Shown: positions 1-6,216 of the stretch, one piece after another
Position numbering within the stretch: the stretch's first letter is position 1
Layout: every line of letters starts with the position of its first letter
From: an uncultured Lachnospiraceae bacterium
Lineage (GTDB): Bacteria; Bacillota; Clostridia; Lachnospirales; Lachnospiraceae
Direction: 5' to 3'
DNA: 11,599 nucleotides
NCBI GenBank assembly: GCA_905201915.1
Contig: CAJKQE010000070.1
Coordinates: 1 to 11,599, forward strand
Translations under genes and position numbers: made by a program
The notes under the pieces: generated by a model
Databases searched by the model: none
Told to the model about the DNA's origin: nothing
What the model saw: the letters and a program-made list of their open reading frames with translations, nothing else

Positions 1-1
1 C

Positions 2-544
2 AAACTTTTAAAACGTGTAAATCTTCAGGATGACAGAGGAAAAAAAGTAAAGGCATTGTCAGGAGGAATGAGAAGAAGATTGGGAATTGCACAGGCAATT
101 CTCCATAATCCCAAAGTATTGATTGTAGATGAGCCTACAGCAGGTTTGGATCCGGAAGAACGAGTACGTTTTCGAAATCTTTTAAGTGAGATTGCAGAAG
201 AAAGAATTGTAATTTTATCGACTCATATCGTAGGAGATATTGAAGCTACTTGTGAAAATATTGCTGTTATGGATCAGGGAAAAATTCTTTTTAAAGGCAC
301 CGTAGAAGATTTCCTTTCTCTTGCAGAAAACAAAGTTTATACAGTAAAAGTCAGTAAAAAGGAACTGCCGCAGTTAAAGAAAGAATATCGTGTAACAGGT
401 ATGCTTACTGCAGGCAATAATGTCTCTGTAAGGTTTATTTCTGATGAAAAACCACCTTTTGCAGCAGAAGTATGTACTGCAGGAGTAGAAGATGCTTATA
501 TGTATCTCATGGGAGAAAGGGCAGGTGAGATGGATGTTCTTTAA
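2..544 (+). CDS. ABC transporter ATP-binding protein, 5'-truncated by window edge
   Basis: The reading frame is open from base 2, so the gene starts upstream of the window; the visible 180 residues are the C-terminal part of an ABC ATPase. The signature motif LSGGM starts at the codon at base 56, followed by Walker B (VLIVDEP), the D-loop (AGLDP) and the switch histidine in LSTHIV. The Walker A motif and Q-loop are missing because of the window edge. After the nucleotide-binding core comes a tail of about 90 residues, including VYTVKVSKKE, as in many ABC-2 type exporter ATPases. It should hydrolyse ATP on the cytoplasmic face to drive the two membrane proteins encoded next; the last 11 bases overlap the following gene, which indicates an operon and coupled translation. 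The substrate is not readable from sequence. The TTG at base 56 is inside the signature motif and is not a start. Confidence 0.93.
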   Translation, partial: KLLKRVNLQDDRGKKVKALSGGMRRRLGIAQAILHNPKVLIVDEPTAGLDPEERVRFRNLLSEIAEERIVILSTHIVGDIEATCENIAVMDQGKILFKGTVEDFLSLAENKVYTVKVSKKELPQLKKEYRVTGMLTAGNNVSVRFISDEKPPFAAEVCTAGVEDAYMYLMGERAGEMDVL

Positions 545-1784
545 ATTGCTGCAAAAAGAATGTATGCAGGCTTTTAAAAGTCTGATTTATTGGATTTATG
601 TAATATGCGTGTTGTTATTTTTCTTTACACAGATGGGAAGTCCTGGATTTGATGCAAAGAAACCTGTTGAAACAGAAGATGGAGTATACGGAACGAAAAT
701 TTCAAAAGACGAAAAAGATATTCAGGAAGTTTTGTTAGGAGAATTGGCACAGGATTTTTATGAGGATAGCTGGACAACATATCCGGCAGGTTTTATTAAA
801 TATGTGAAGATAGATGAACAAGAAACAGAGGAAATAAACAGGATTTTGGAAGAGATGACAGGTCTCACTGAAAAGCAGAGAAGTATGGCAATTGAGTCAT
901 TTTATGAAAAAGGAAACTCACAAAGCTATATGTATTCTATCTTCAGGCTTCCTGTAAAAGAGGGTATTTCTTATGATACTTTTAAGGAAAATATGAAAAA
1001 AGTATGTTCTATTTTAGGGGCTGGTTCTTCTTATGAGGAAAGTAAATTCAGTCAGGGTGTAGACGTTTTGGCAGATTATGAAGATGCTGTGGCAGAATAT
1101 GAAAATCTCATAGAAAAGGATAAATTCACAAGAGGATATGCAAGACTTTTCAGTGATTATATGGGGATTGTTTTAGGAATTATGCCCGTGTTTGTAGCTG
1201 TTACAAGATGTATGCGAGATAGAAGAGCAAAGATGCAGGAATTGATTTATGTTCGTAAAGCTTCTTCTGCTGCTGTGATTTTAAGCAGATATTTATCTAT
1301 GGTAATGACAATGCTTTTACCAGTAATCTTTGCAGCTATTTATACTTTGATGCAGTGCATTGGTTATACAAAAGGTATGAATATTTCTATTGATTATTTT
1401 GCATTTGTACCTTCGGTGTTTATTTGGCTGCTACCGGAAATTATGGTGGTATCTGCTCTGGGTATGCTTTTAACAGAGCTTACGGATACAGCCATTGCTG
1501 TTCTTGTACAGGCAGTATGGTGGTTTAGTAGTGTATTTATGCAGGCGGGAGGTTTAGCTTCCGGAAATTTCGGTTTCCATCTGGTTGTACGTCATAACAG
1601 TGCCATGGATTATCAGGTGTTTGTGGATCATTATCAGGAATTTATCATAAACAGAGTTTTTTATGCAGGATTAGCATTGATTTTTGTTGGGTTATCTGTG
1701 TGGGTTTACAGTATGAAAAGAAAAGGAGCATGGGATTTATATGGAAAGATACTTCATGGTAGCAAAAGAAAATCAAAAGCATAA
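534..1784 (+). CDS. ABC-2 type exporter membrane subunit with a large extracytoplasmic domain
   Basis: I place the start at the ATG at 534 (MFFKLLQKEC...), giving 416 residues, because it is preceded by AGGTGAG at 523-529 and puts the first membrane helix at about residues 17-34. The frame is open back to 492, but that would only add a hydrophilic extension inside the ATPase gene. The topology resembles ABC-2 permeases: one N-terminal helix, a long hydrophilic and acidic region (about 35-205) probably outside the membrane, then about five more helices between residues 209 and 393, ending in a basic tail (KRKSKA). A short segment between helices (TRCMRDRRAKMQE, about 224-236) fits a cytoplasmic coupling loop. 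It is co-transcribed with the ATPase upstream (11-base overlap) and overlaps the next membrane gene by 44 bases. The transported substrate is unknown; antimicrobial peptide or lipid export is possible but nothing in the sequence proves it. Confidence 0.8.
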   Translation: MFFKLLQKECMQAFKSLIYWIYVICVLLFFFTQMGSPGFDAKKPVETEDGVYGTKISKDEKDIQEVLLGELAQDFYEDSWTTYPAGFIKYVKIDEQETEEINRILEEMTGLTEKQRSMAIESFYEKGNSQSYMYSIFRLPVKEGISYDTFKENMKKVCSILGAGSSYEESKFSQGVDVLADYEDAVAEYENLIEKDKFTRGYARLFSDYMGIVLGIMPVFVAVTRCMRDRRAKMQELIYVRKASSAAVILSRYLSMVMTMLLPVIFAAIYTLMQCIGYTKGMNISIDYFAFVPSVFIWLLPEIMVVSALGMLLTELTDTAIAVLVQAVWWFSSVFMQAGGLASGNFGFHLVVRHNSAMDYQVFVDHYQEFIINRVFYAGLALIFVGLSVWVYSMKRKGAWDLYGKILHGSKRKSKA

Positions 1785-2361
1785 TTTGCTAATGCCATTT
1801 TTACTTTGTATTTTACTTCTTATGGTTTCCCCTCTTTTTCTGGGGATAGAAAACCTTACAGAAATAGAAACTGCAAAAGTTTTAGAGTATTATGTGGTAT
1901 TTATCAGTGTGATTTTATTGCCGGCAGTGTTTTTGCCGGAACAGGATAAAGATATTAGAGACTTATTGTCATCGAAATATATGCCTATAGCAAAATTGTA
2001 CAGCATTCGTATTATACAGGTACTGATTTATTTAATGTTACTTTTAGGTGTTTATATGTATCTTTTAAAAGCTGGAAATTGTACGTTTGCTTTTGGAAGA
2101 GTATATATGGGTGAGTTGGCAACTATGGTCTTTTTAGGAGGAATGGGTATTTTCTTTTATGCACTGACCGATCAGGTAGTAGTGGGATATATGATACCTC
2201 TGTTGTATTACATGTTGAATATTACCATTTCCCCTAACAAGATAAAAGCGTTTTATCTGTTTTCCATGAGTATTGAGAAATATGAGTGGAAATGGACTTT
2301 AGGCATTGCAGGCGTTGTATTTTTGGCAGTAGGAATTGTTATCCGCTCCAAAAGAAAATGA
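1741..2361 (+). CDS. Small polytopic membrane protein, probable second subunit of the ABC exporter
   Basis: The product has 206 residues and about six hydrophobic segments (roughly 17-35, 46-65, 88-108, 125-143, 146-165 and 185-201), ending in a basic tail (RSKRK). The first 44 bases lie inside the end of the upstream permease gene in another frame, and AGGAG at 1724-1728 sits 12 bases before the ATG; an internal ATG at 1756 is a possible alternative start. No motif names a family with certainty. Its position, size and topology suggest the half-size membrane partner of the exporter; the segment EQDKDIRDLLSSKYMPIAKLYSIR (residues 67-90) between helices two and three resembles the cytoplasmic loop of ABC-2 subunits, which often keeps a D-L-L-x-S pattern. 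The gene is the last of this operon: a strong hairpin terminator follows at 2399-2449. Confidence 0.7.
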   Translation: MERYFMVAKENQKHNLLMPFLLCILLLMVSPLFLGIENLTEIETAKVLEYYVVFISVILLPAVFLPEQDKDIRDLLSSKYMPIAKLYSIRIIQVLIYLMLLLGVYMYLLKAGNCTFAFGRVYMGELATMVFLGGMGIFFYALTDQVVVGYMIPLLYYMLNITISPNKIKAFYLFSMSIEKYEWKWTLGIAGVVFLAVGIVIRSKRK

Positions 2362-2364
2362 AAA

Positions 2365-2383
2365 TTTATCGAAAAACGATAAA
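2365..2383. promoter_or_regulatory. Palindrome upstream of the DUF2975/HTH promoter, candidate operator
   Basis: The bases form a perfect 7-bp inverted repeat, TTTATCG, five A residues, then CGATAAA. It ends six bases before the -35 box of the downstream promoter. It is AT-rich and followed by As, not Ts, so it is not an intrinsic terminator. A dyad of this size is typical for a dimeric HTH repressor or activator; the obvious candidate ligand is the small HTH protein encoded at 2930-3145. That pairing is inference. Confidence 0.45.
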
Positions 2384-2389
2384 AAAATA

Positions 2390-2418
2390 TTGAAAAACAA
2401 AAAGTTCTGTGGTATTCT
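2390..2418 (+). promoter_or_regulatory. Sigma-70 type promoter of the DUF2975-HTH-DUF4153 operon
   Basis: A -35 box TTGAAA (2390-2395, 5 of 6 consensus) is separated by exactly 17 bases from a -10 box TATTCT (2413-2418, 4 of 6), which is preceded by an extended -10 TGG at 2410-2412. The predicted start of transcription is near 2425, leaving a leader of about 38 bases with an AAGGAGG ribosome site at 2450-2456. The -10 box lies inside the hairpin that ends the upstream operon. Confidence 0.6.
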
Positions 2419-2449
2419 TTGGTAAAGAGAAAATCACAGGACTTTTTTT
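2399..2449 (+). terminator. Intrinsic terminator of the ABC exporter operon
   Basis: Left arm AAAAAGTTCTGTG (2399-2411) pairs with right arm CACAGGACTTTTT (2435-2447) over 13 positions with one G-U pair, and an inner stem TCTTT/AAAGA (2416-2420 with 2424-2428) closes a three-base loop. A run of seven Ts follows (2443-2449). It lies 37 bases after the stop codon of the last exporter gene. The T-run directly abuts the ribosome site of the next gene, and transcripts begun at the embedded promoter lack the left arm, so they should escape termination. Confidence 0.75.
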
Positions 2450-2462
2450 AAGGAGGTAAAAG

Positions 2463-2915
2463 ATGAATTGGAACAAAGATAAAAGCTTAAAATTTACAAG
2501 AGTCTGTATTTATTTGTTTGCAGTCATTCTTGTGGGGGTGTGTATTGGTGCTCCGTGGTTGTATCGAGGTTTCTTGGAGTTTCGCAGTCCTCTTTTAGAT
2601 GGAATGCTGCCGTATTTTTTAGTTACCAATTATATTACAGCAGTTCCAGTTGGAATTGCACTGTATAGAATGAATGGTCTGTTGAAAAACATTAGTAAAA
2701 ATCAGGTTTTTATTTTTGAAAATACGGAATATTTAAGACAGCTGTCCTGGTGCTGCGTAGCAGCAGGAATAATTTTTGCAGTCAGCGGTTTATATTATTT
2801 TCCGTTTTGGTTTTTATGTGGAGCGGCTATGTTTATGGCTTTAGTGCTGCGTGTGATAAAGAATGTTTTTGCACAGGCAGAAGAAATTAAAAGAGAAAAT
2901 GATTATACCATATAG
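2463..2915 (+). CDS. DUF2975 family membrane protein
   Basis: The 150-residue product has four predicted membrane helices (about 11-33, 48-68, 92-115 and 117-137). It shows the features I associate with DUF2975: a loop between helices two and three reading ISKNQVFIFENTEYLRQLSW, and a C-terminal tail AEEIKRENDYTI, which resembles the family's conserved lysine/glutamate-rich ending. The ribosome site AAGGAGG at 2450-2456 is six bases before the ATG. The stop codon overlaps the ribosome site of the small HTH regulator that follows, so the two are translated as a pair; DUF2975 proteins are commonly found beside YozG-like HTH proteins in Firmicutes. No molecular function is established. A role as membrane sensor or partner of the HTH protein is conceivable but is inference only. 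Confidence 0.85.
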   Translation: MNWNKDKSLKFTRVCIYLFAVILVGVCIGAPWLYRGFLEFRSPLLDGMLPYFLVTNYITAVPVGIALYRMNGLLKNISKNQVFIFENTEYLRQLSWCCVAAGIIFAVSGLYYFPFWFLCGAAMFMALVLRVIKNVFAQAEEIKRENDYTI

Positions 2916-2929
2916 GAAGGGTGATAAAA

Positions 2930-3145
2930 ATGCCTATTGTAGTAAATCTTGATGTAGTTATGGCAAAGAGAAAAATCAGTGCGGGAGATTTGGCAAAAGC
3001 TATTGATATTACACCTGCAAATTTATCTGTGTTAAAAAATGGAAAGGCAAAAGCAGTTCGTTTTACTACTTTGGAAGCTCTGTGCAAGACGTTAGAATGT
3101 CAGCCGGGAGATATTCTGGAGTATGTTTCTGAGGAAGAATTCTAA
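2930..3145 (+). CDS. YozG-like Cro/C1 helix-turn-helix transcriptional regulator
   Basis: I choose the ATG at 2930 (MPIVVNLDVV, 71 residues) because AGGAAGG at 2914-2920 is nine bases upstream and because relatives begin MPI-V-NLD; the GTG at 2921 would place the start on the ribosome site. Almost the whole protein is one DNA-binding domain: the helix-turn-helix is about residues 15-40 (KISAGDLAKAIDITPANLSV), followed by the LKNGKAKAVRF segment and the ending LECQPGDILEYV, which is characteristic of this subfamily. No ligand domain is present, so any signal must come from a partner, plausibly the DUF2975 protein encoded just upstream. It probably binds as a dimer and may regulate its own operon through the palindrome at 2365-2383. 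The RBS overlaps the upstream stop codon, implying translational coupling. Confidence 0.9.
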   Translation: MPIVVNLDVVMAKRKISAGDLAKAIDITPANLSVLKNGKAKAVRFTTLEALCKTLECQPGDILEYVSEEEF

Positions 3146-3172
3146 ATAGTTTTCAGAAAGTGAGGAAGAAAA

Positions 3173-4477
3173 ATGGAAGATAAAAATCGGGTAAGTACAG
3201 AAATGGACTTACCTTTAGAAAGTGAACCCTTTTTTAAGGAAATAAAGGTAGATAAATGGGATAAAATCTTTGCAGTGGCTTATTTGTTTTTAGGGTATGG
3301 ATTATGGAAAACAGGGCAGTATGACTCATTTTTTAATATATCAGGCTTTGTTCTTTTTTATATTGCAGTAGTCTCATTATATTGTTTTGTAAAAGGTTTT
3401 CACATAAATGGGGAAAAGATATTTTGGAGTATCATTTTGCTGGGAATTGGGTTACCTTACGGATACTATTCTATTATGCCACTTGCACAGTTGGGAATGC
3501 TGGCAATAGTAGGGGCATATTGGACATTGGTTATGACAGAAGCTCTTATTTTGGAAGGTAACACTTCCTCTTGGGTGTTTTTGGATGTATGGCATGCCTT
3601 GGTAATTTTGCCGTTTTCTAATTTTTTATGTCAAATCAGAGTGCTTTTACAAAGTTTGTTTTATAAATCTCAGAAAAAAATAGGAATTATGATTTTGCTG
3701 GGAATTGGGATTTCTCTTCCGGTACTGGTTATTATTTTGCCGGTTTTATCTCAGGCAGATGCAGGGTTTTCCCGGATGCTCACCAGAGTTTTTGAGAGAG
3801 TTTTTGTTTTTGAAGGAGGACTTTTTCTTCAGCTATGTATAGAAATTCCTGTTGTAGTTATTCTTTCCTCCTTGATGTTTGGTACTGTCTATGGAGGAAT
3901 TTATCAGAGAAATATAGAGAAAGATATTTGCAAAGAATATAAGGAAATATCGGGAGAAGGATTTCATATCATACCGGATGTAGCTATTTATACCTTTGCA
4001 GGAATTATTGGATTTACCTATCTTTTGTTTATTGCTTTTCAGGCAAAATATCTTTTTTCTGCCTGCGTAGGTATTTTACCAGAGAGTTTTACTTATGCAG
4101 AATATGCACGACAGGGCTTTTTTGAACTTTGTGGAATTACTGCTTTTAATGTATTGCTTCTCTTTTTTATGAATATTTTTGCAAGAACTGTAACAAGAGA
4201 AAATAAAGTTCTTTCTGTAATAAATATAGCTTTTTCTACAGTGACAATTTTGCTTTTGATTACAGCAATGAGCAAGATGGGAATGTATATTACGGCTTAT
4301 GGTTTTACTATAAAGAGAATACAAGCAAGTGTATTTATGATATGGCTGTTTCTTGTTCTTTTCATGATTATCTGTCATCAGAAAAAGAAAATCCCATTGG
4401 TTCGCTGGGCTGTTTTTTCAGGTGCGGTTCTTTATACTTTGCTTTGCATATTGCCTTTGGAAGCTATGCTTTCTTAG
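3173..4477 (+). CDS. DUF4153/DUF4173-like polytopic membrane protein
   Basis: The 434-residue product has an acidic, soluble N-terminus (about 1-29) and roughly ten to twelve hydrophobic segments up to the C-terminus. Family assignment rests on FTYAEYARQGFFEL (residues 306-319), preceding a helix containing AFNVLLL, and on the later AYGFTIKRI (375-383); both patterns are hallmarks of the DUF4153/DUF4173 membrane proteins as I recall them. I cannot separate these two related families by eye. The biochemical function is unknown. The gene begins 27 bases after the HTH gene, with GAGGAAG at 3162-3168 five bases before the ATG, and no terminator or promoter is visible between them, so it belongs to the DUF2975-HTH operon. 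No hairpin with a T-run follows the stop codon; an 89-base gap holding the promoter of the next gene lies downstream. Confidence 0.75.
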   Translation: MEDKNRVSTEMDLPLESEPFFKEIKVDKWDKIFAVAYLFLGYGLWKTGQYDSFFNISGFVLFYIAVVSLYCFVKGFHINGEKIFWSIILLGIGLPYGYYSIMPLAQLGMLAIVGAYWTLVMTEALILEGNTSSWVFLDVWHALVILPFSNFLCQIRVLLQSLFYKSQKKIGIMILLGIGISLPVLVIILPVLSQADAGFSRMLTRVFERVFVFEGGLFLQLCIEIPVVVILSSLMFGTVYGGIYQRNIEKDICKEYKEISGEGFHIIPDVAIYTFAGIIGFTYLLFIAFQAKYLFSACVGILPESFTYAEYARQGFFELCGITAFNVLLLFFMNIFARTVTRENKVLSVINIAFSTVTILLLITAMSKMGMYITAYGFTIKRIQASVFMIWLFLVLFMIICHQKKKIPLVRWAVFSGAVLYTLLCILPLEAMLS

Positions 4478-4500
4478 GGGGAAAACCATATAAAAAGTGG

Positions 4501-4529
4501 TTGCCAGAAATTCTATCCTTGTATATACT
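4501..4529 (+). promoter_or_regulatory. Sigma-70 type promoter of the MATE efflux gene
   Basis: TTGCCA (4501-4506, 5 of 6 consensus) and TATACT (4524-4529, 5 of 6) are separated by 17 bases. Predicted transcription start is near 4536, about 30 bases before the ATG at 4567. It is one of the better matching promoters in the window and implies that the efflux gene is expressed independently of the operon upstream. Confidence 0.65.
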
Positions 4530-4556
4530 GTATTTTTGCAAGATAAAATATACAAG
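4518..4556. repeat. Inverted repeat overlapping the MATE promoter, candidate operator
   Basis: CTTGTATAT (4518-4526) is repeated as its exact reverse complement ATATACAAG (4548-4556), with 21 bases between. The arms are 30 bases apart start to start, close to three helical turns. The left arm covers the -10 box and the right arm lies just downstream of the predicted transcription start and touches the ribosome site. Only the right arm is in the RNA, so a DNA-level operator is more likely than an RNA hairpin. AT-rich dyads can arise by chance. Confidence 0.4.
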
Positions 4557-4566
4557 TGAGGGATTT

Positions 4567-5919
4567 ATGGAAACAAAGGATTTTATGACAAAACCGGTAA
4601 AAGGGTTATTTTTTCATTACTTAATCCCGTCCATTATGGGCACAATGGTAACTTCTATATATGTTCTGGCAGATACCATTATTATTGGAAAAGGGTTGGG
4701 AAGTGTGGCAATGGCAGCATTAAACATTGCACTTCCCATTTATAATGTGTTCTTTGGATTGGGACTTTTATTTGGCGTAGGCGGCTCTGTGCTGATGTCA
4801 ATTTTCAGAGGACGAGGAGAAAAAGAAAAGGCAGATGCATACTTCACAGCTTCCTTTCTGTTAAATATTCTCGTGTGGCTTTTGCTTCTTGTGGTGAGTG
4901 TAGTTTTCATGGAAGATATTGCATGGCTTTTAGGCGGAACAGAGGAAACTATGCCATATATTATGGACTATATTCCTTACATTATATGGGGAATGGGAGC
5001 ATATTTTCTATCTGCTTTTTTACAGACTTTTGTAAGAAATGATGGTGCACCAAAGCTGGCAATGAACGGTGTGATTGTTGGAGGAATTACCAATATCGTA
5101 TTGGATTATGTGTTTGTATTTCCAATGAAAATGGGAATGGCAGGAGCTGCAATCGCAACAGTAATGGGCTCTTATTTAACGGTAGGAATTTTACTTATCC
5201 ATTTTTTTACAAAGAAAAATCAGTTAAAATTCAATTTCCGTGGTATTCGTTTGAGCTATATTAGAGACATTATGGTGAATGGAACAGCTAGTTTTTTAAT
5301 TGAAGTTTCATCAGGAATTACAATTTTTGTATTTAATCTACAGCTTTTAAAATATGTAGGAAATACAGGTGTTACGGTATTTGGAATTATTTGTAATACA
5401 GCCATTGTTATTATGTGTTTGTGCAAAGGTGTTAATCAGGCATCCCAGCCTATTATTTCTGTAAATTATGGGGCCGGACAGTTTGAGAGAACTTTTTCAG
5501 TAAGAAAATTGACGATGATTACTTCCATTATTGTCTGCGGTGTGATTGTATTGGTTGGAATTTTTACACCTGATTTCTTTACTTATATCTTCTTAAATCC
5601 TGATAAAGAAATTCTTTCTATGTCAGGAAATGCGGTAAGGATTTATTTTATCGGATTTTTATTCACAGCAGTAAATATGGTGTATATCTGCTATTTTCAG
5701 TCTGTGGTGGAAAACGGATACTCCTTGCTTTTATGCCTTTTAAGAGGCTGTGTTCTGGTATTGATTTTCGTATATGTACTGCCTGTTTTTATAGGGGTTA
5801 CAGGAATTTGGCTGGCATATCCAGCGGCAGAATTTTGTACCATGGCAGTGGGAATGTTTGTAATAAAGAGGACAGATAGAAAAAATTTTCAAAAAATAGT
5901 TGACAAAAAACAAAGTTAA
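4567..5919 (+). CDS. MATE family (multi antimicrobial extrusion) efflux transporter
   Basis: The 450-residue length is usual for the family and the protein has about twelve membrane helices in two similar halves. The first half contains IYVLADTIIIGKGLGSVAMAALN (residues 31-53), the MATE pattern with an aspartate (D36) followed by a hydrophobic run and G-x-x-L-G, and RGRGEKEKA (81-89) in the first cytoplasmic loop. These proteins export cationic drugs or metabolites in exchange for sodium or protons; the substrate here cannot be read, and a MepA-like role is only a guess. The ATG at 4567 (METKDF) follows GTGAGGG (about 4556-4562); the frame extends back to 4342 but that part overlaps the preceding gene and is not MATE-like. 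The last codons contain the -35 box of the downstream T-box promoter, and no separate terminator is visible. Confidence 0.9.
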   Translation: METKDFMTKPVKGLFFHYLIPSIMGTMVTSIYVLADTIIIGKGLGSVAMAALNIALPIYNVFFGLGLLFGVGGSVLMSIFRGRGEKEKADAYFTASFLLNILVWLLLLVVSVVFMEDIAWLLGGTEETMPYIMDYIPYIIWGMGAYFLSAFLQTFVRNDGAPKLAMNGVIVGGITNIVLDYVFVFPMKMGMAGAAIATVMGSYLTVGILLIHFFTKKNQLKFNFRGIRLSYIRDIMVNGTASFLIEVSSGITIFVFNLQLLKYVGNTGVTVFGIICNTAIVIMCLCKGVNQASQPIISVNYGAGQFERTFSVRKLTMITSIIVCGVIVLVGIFTPDFFTYIFLNPDKEILSMSGNAVRIYFIGFLFTAVNMVYICYFQSVVENGYSLLLCLLRGCVLVLIFVYVLPVFIGVTGIWLAYPAAEFCTMAVGMFVIKRTDRKNFQKIVDKKQS

Positions 5920-5928
5920 GCATAAAAT
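5900..5928 (+). promoter_or_regulatory. Promoter of the T-box-trpXYZ transcript
   Basis: A perfect -35 box TTGACA (5900-5905) is followed after 17 bases by TAAAAT (5923-5928, 5 of 6 consensus). Predicted start of transcription is near 5935, just before stem I of the T-box. The -35 box lies inside the final codons of the MATE gene, whose stop codon ends at 5919. Confidence 0.8.
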
Positions 5929-5934
5929 AATACC

Positions 5935-6216
5935 AACAAAAGCAAAACCGATGAGAAAGAGTAGTAAGCTTGAAAAGAAATTACAGAGAGCGGCAGATGG
6001 TGGGATTGCCGTATGGACTTTGAAGCTGAATGGACTTTCGAGGGCAGCCCGAAATGAAAAGAGTAGGCGTTGTCGGGAACCGAACCCGTTATCAATCAGG
6101 CGTGTATGTCAGTACATGGTAAAGTGGACATTTGGCAATGTCAAGTTGAGTGGTACCGCGATAATAAATGATTTTATTACCGTCTCAAGTTAGTTTCTAA
6201 CTTGGGGCGGTTTTTT
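5935..6216 (+). promoter_or_regulatory. T-box riboswitch leader with UGG (tryptophan) specifier
   Basis: This fills most of the 383-base gap before trpX. Stem I can be drawn by hand: GAAAG (5955-5959) pairs with CTTTC (6035-6039); AGCTT (5967-5971) pairs with AAGCT (6023-6027). Between them is the specifier loop, with AGTAGTA on the 5' side (5960-5966) and GAATGGA on the 3' side (6028-6034), so the specifier is TGG at 6031-6033. The upper stem has AGAGAG (5985-5990) and the apical hairpin CGGCA/TGCCG (5991-5995 with 6007-6011). A likely stem III is GACATT-TGGC-AATGTC (6127-6142). The T-box core GTGGTACCGCG variant is at 6150-6160. The antiterminator pairs TTGAG (6146-6150) with CTCAA (6184-6188), leaving the 7-base bulge TGGTACC (6151-6157). 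Uncharged tRNA-Trp should favour antitermination and expression of the importer. Start of the leader is estimated from the promoter. Confidence 0.93.
6180..6216 (+). terminator. T-box intrinsic terminator upstream of trpX
   Basis: CCGTCTCAAGTTAG (6180-6193) pairs with CTAACTTGGGGCGG (6197-6210) over 14 positions, two of them G-U, with a three-base loop, then six Ts (6211-6216). The left arm contains CTCAA, which is also the 3' arm of the antiterminator, so the two structures are mutually exclusive. It forms when tRNA-Trp is charged. It may also end transcripts that run in from the MATE gene. Confidence 0.9.

Noticed and set aside
2365..2383. Palindrome as terminator of the ABC operon
   Set aside because: The stem is AT-rich and followed by As. 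The GC-containing hairpin with seven Ts at 2399-2449 is the real candidate.
4484..4502. AACCA/TGGTT hairpin after the DUF4153-like gene
   Set aside because: A five-base stem with a nine-base loop and no T-run; not a credible terminator.
4342..4566. N-terminal extension of the MATE gene by 75 codons
   Set aside because: It overlaps the preceding gene and contains the promoter at 4501-4529; homologous MATE proteins start near METKDF and the ribosome site favours 4567.
5900..6193. A 97-codon open frame between the MATE gene and trpX
   Set aside because: It coincides with the T-box leader, has no ribosome site, starts on the promoter -35 box and encodes a low-complexity basic peptide with no family resemblance. 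The RNA structure explains the sequence.
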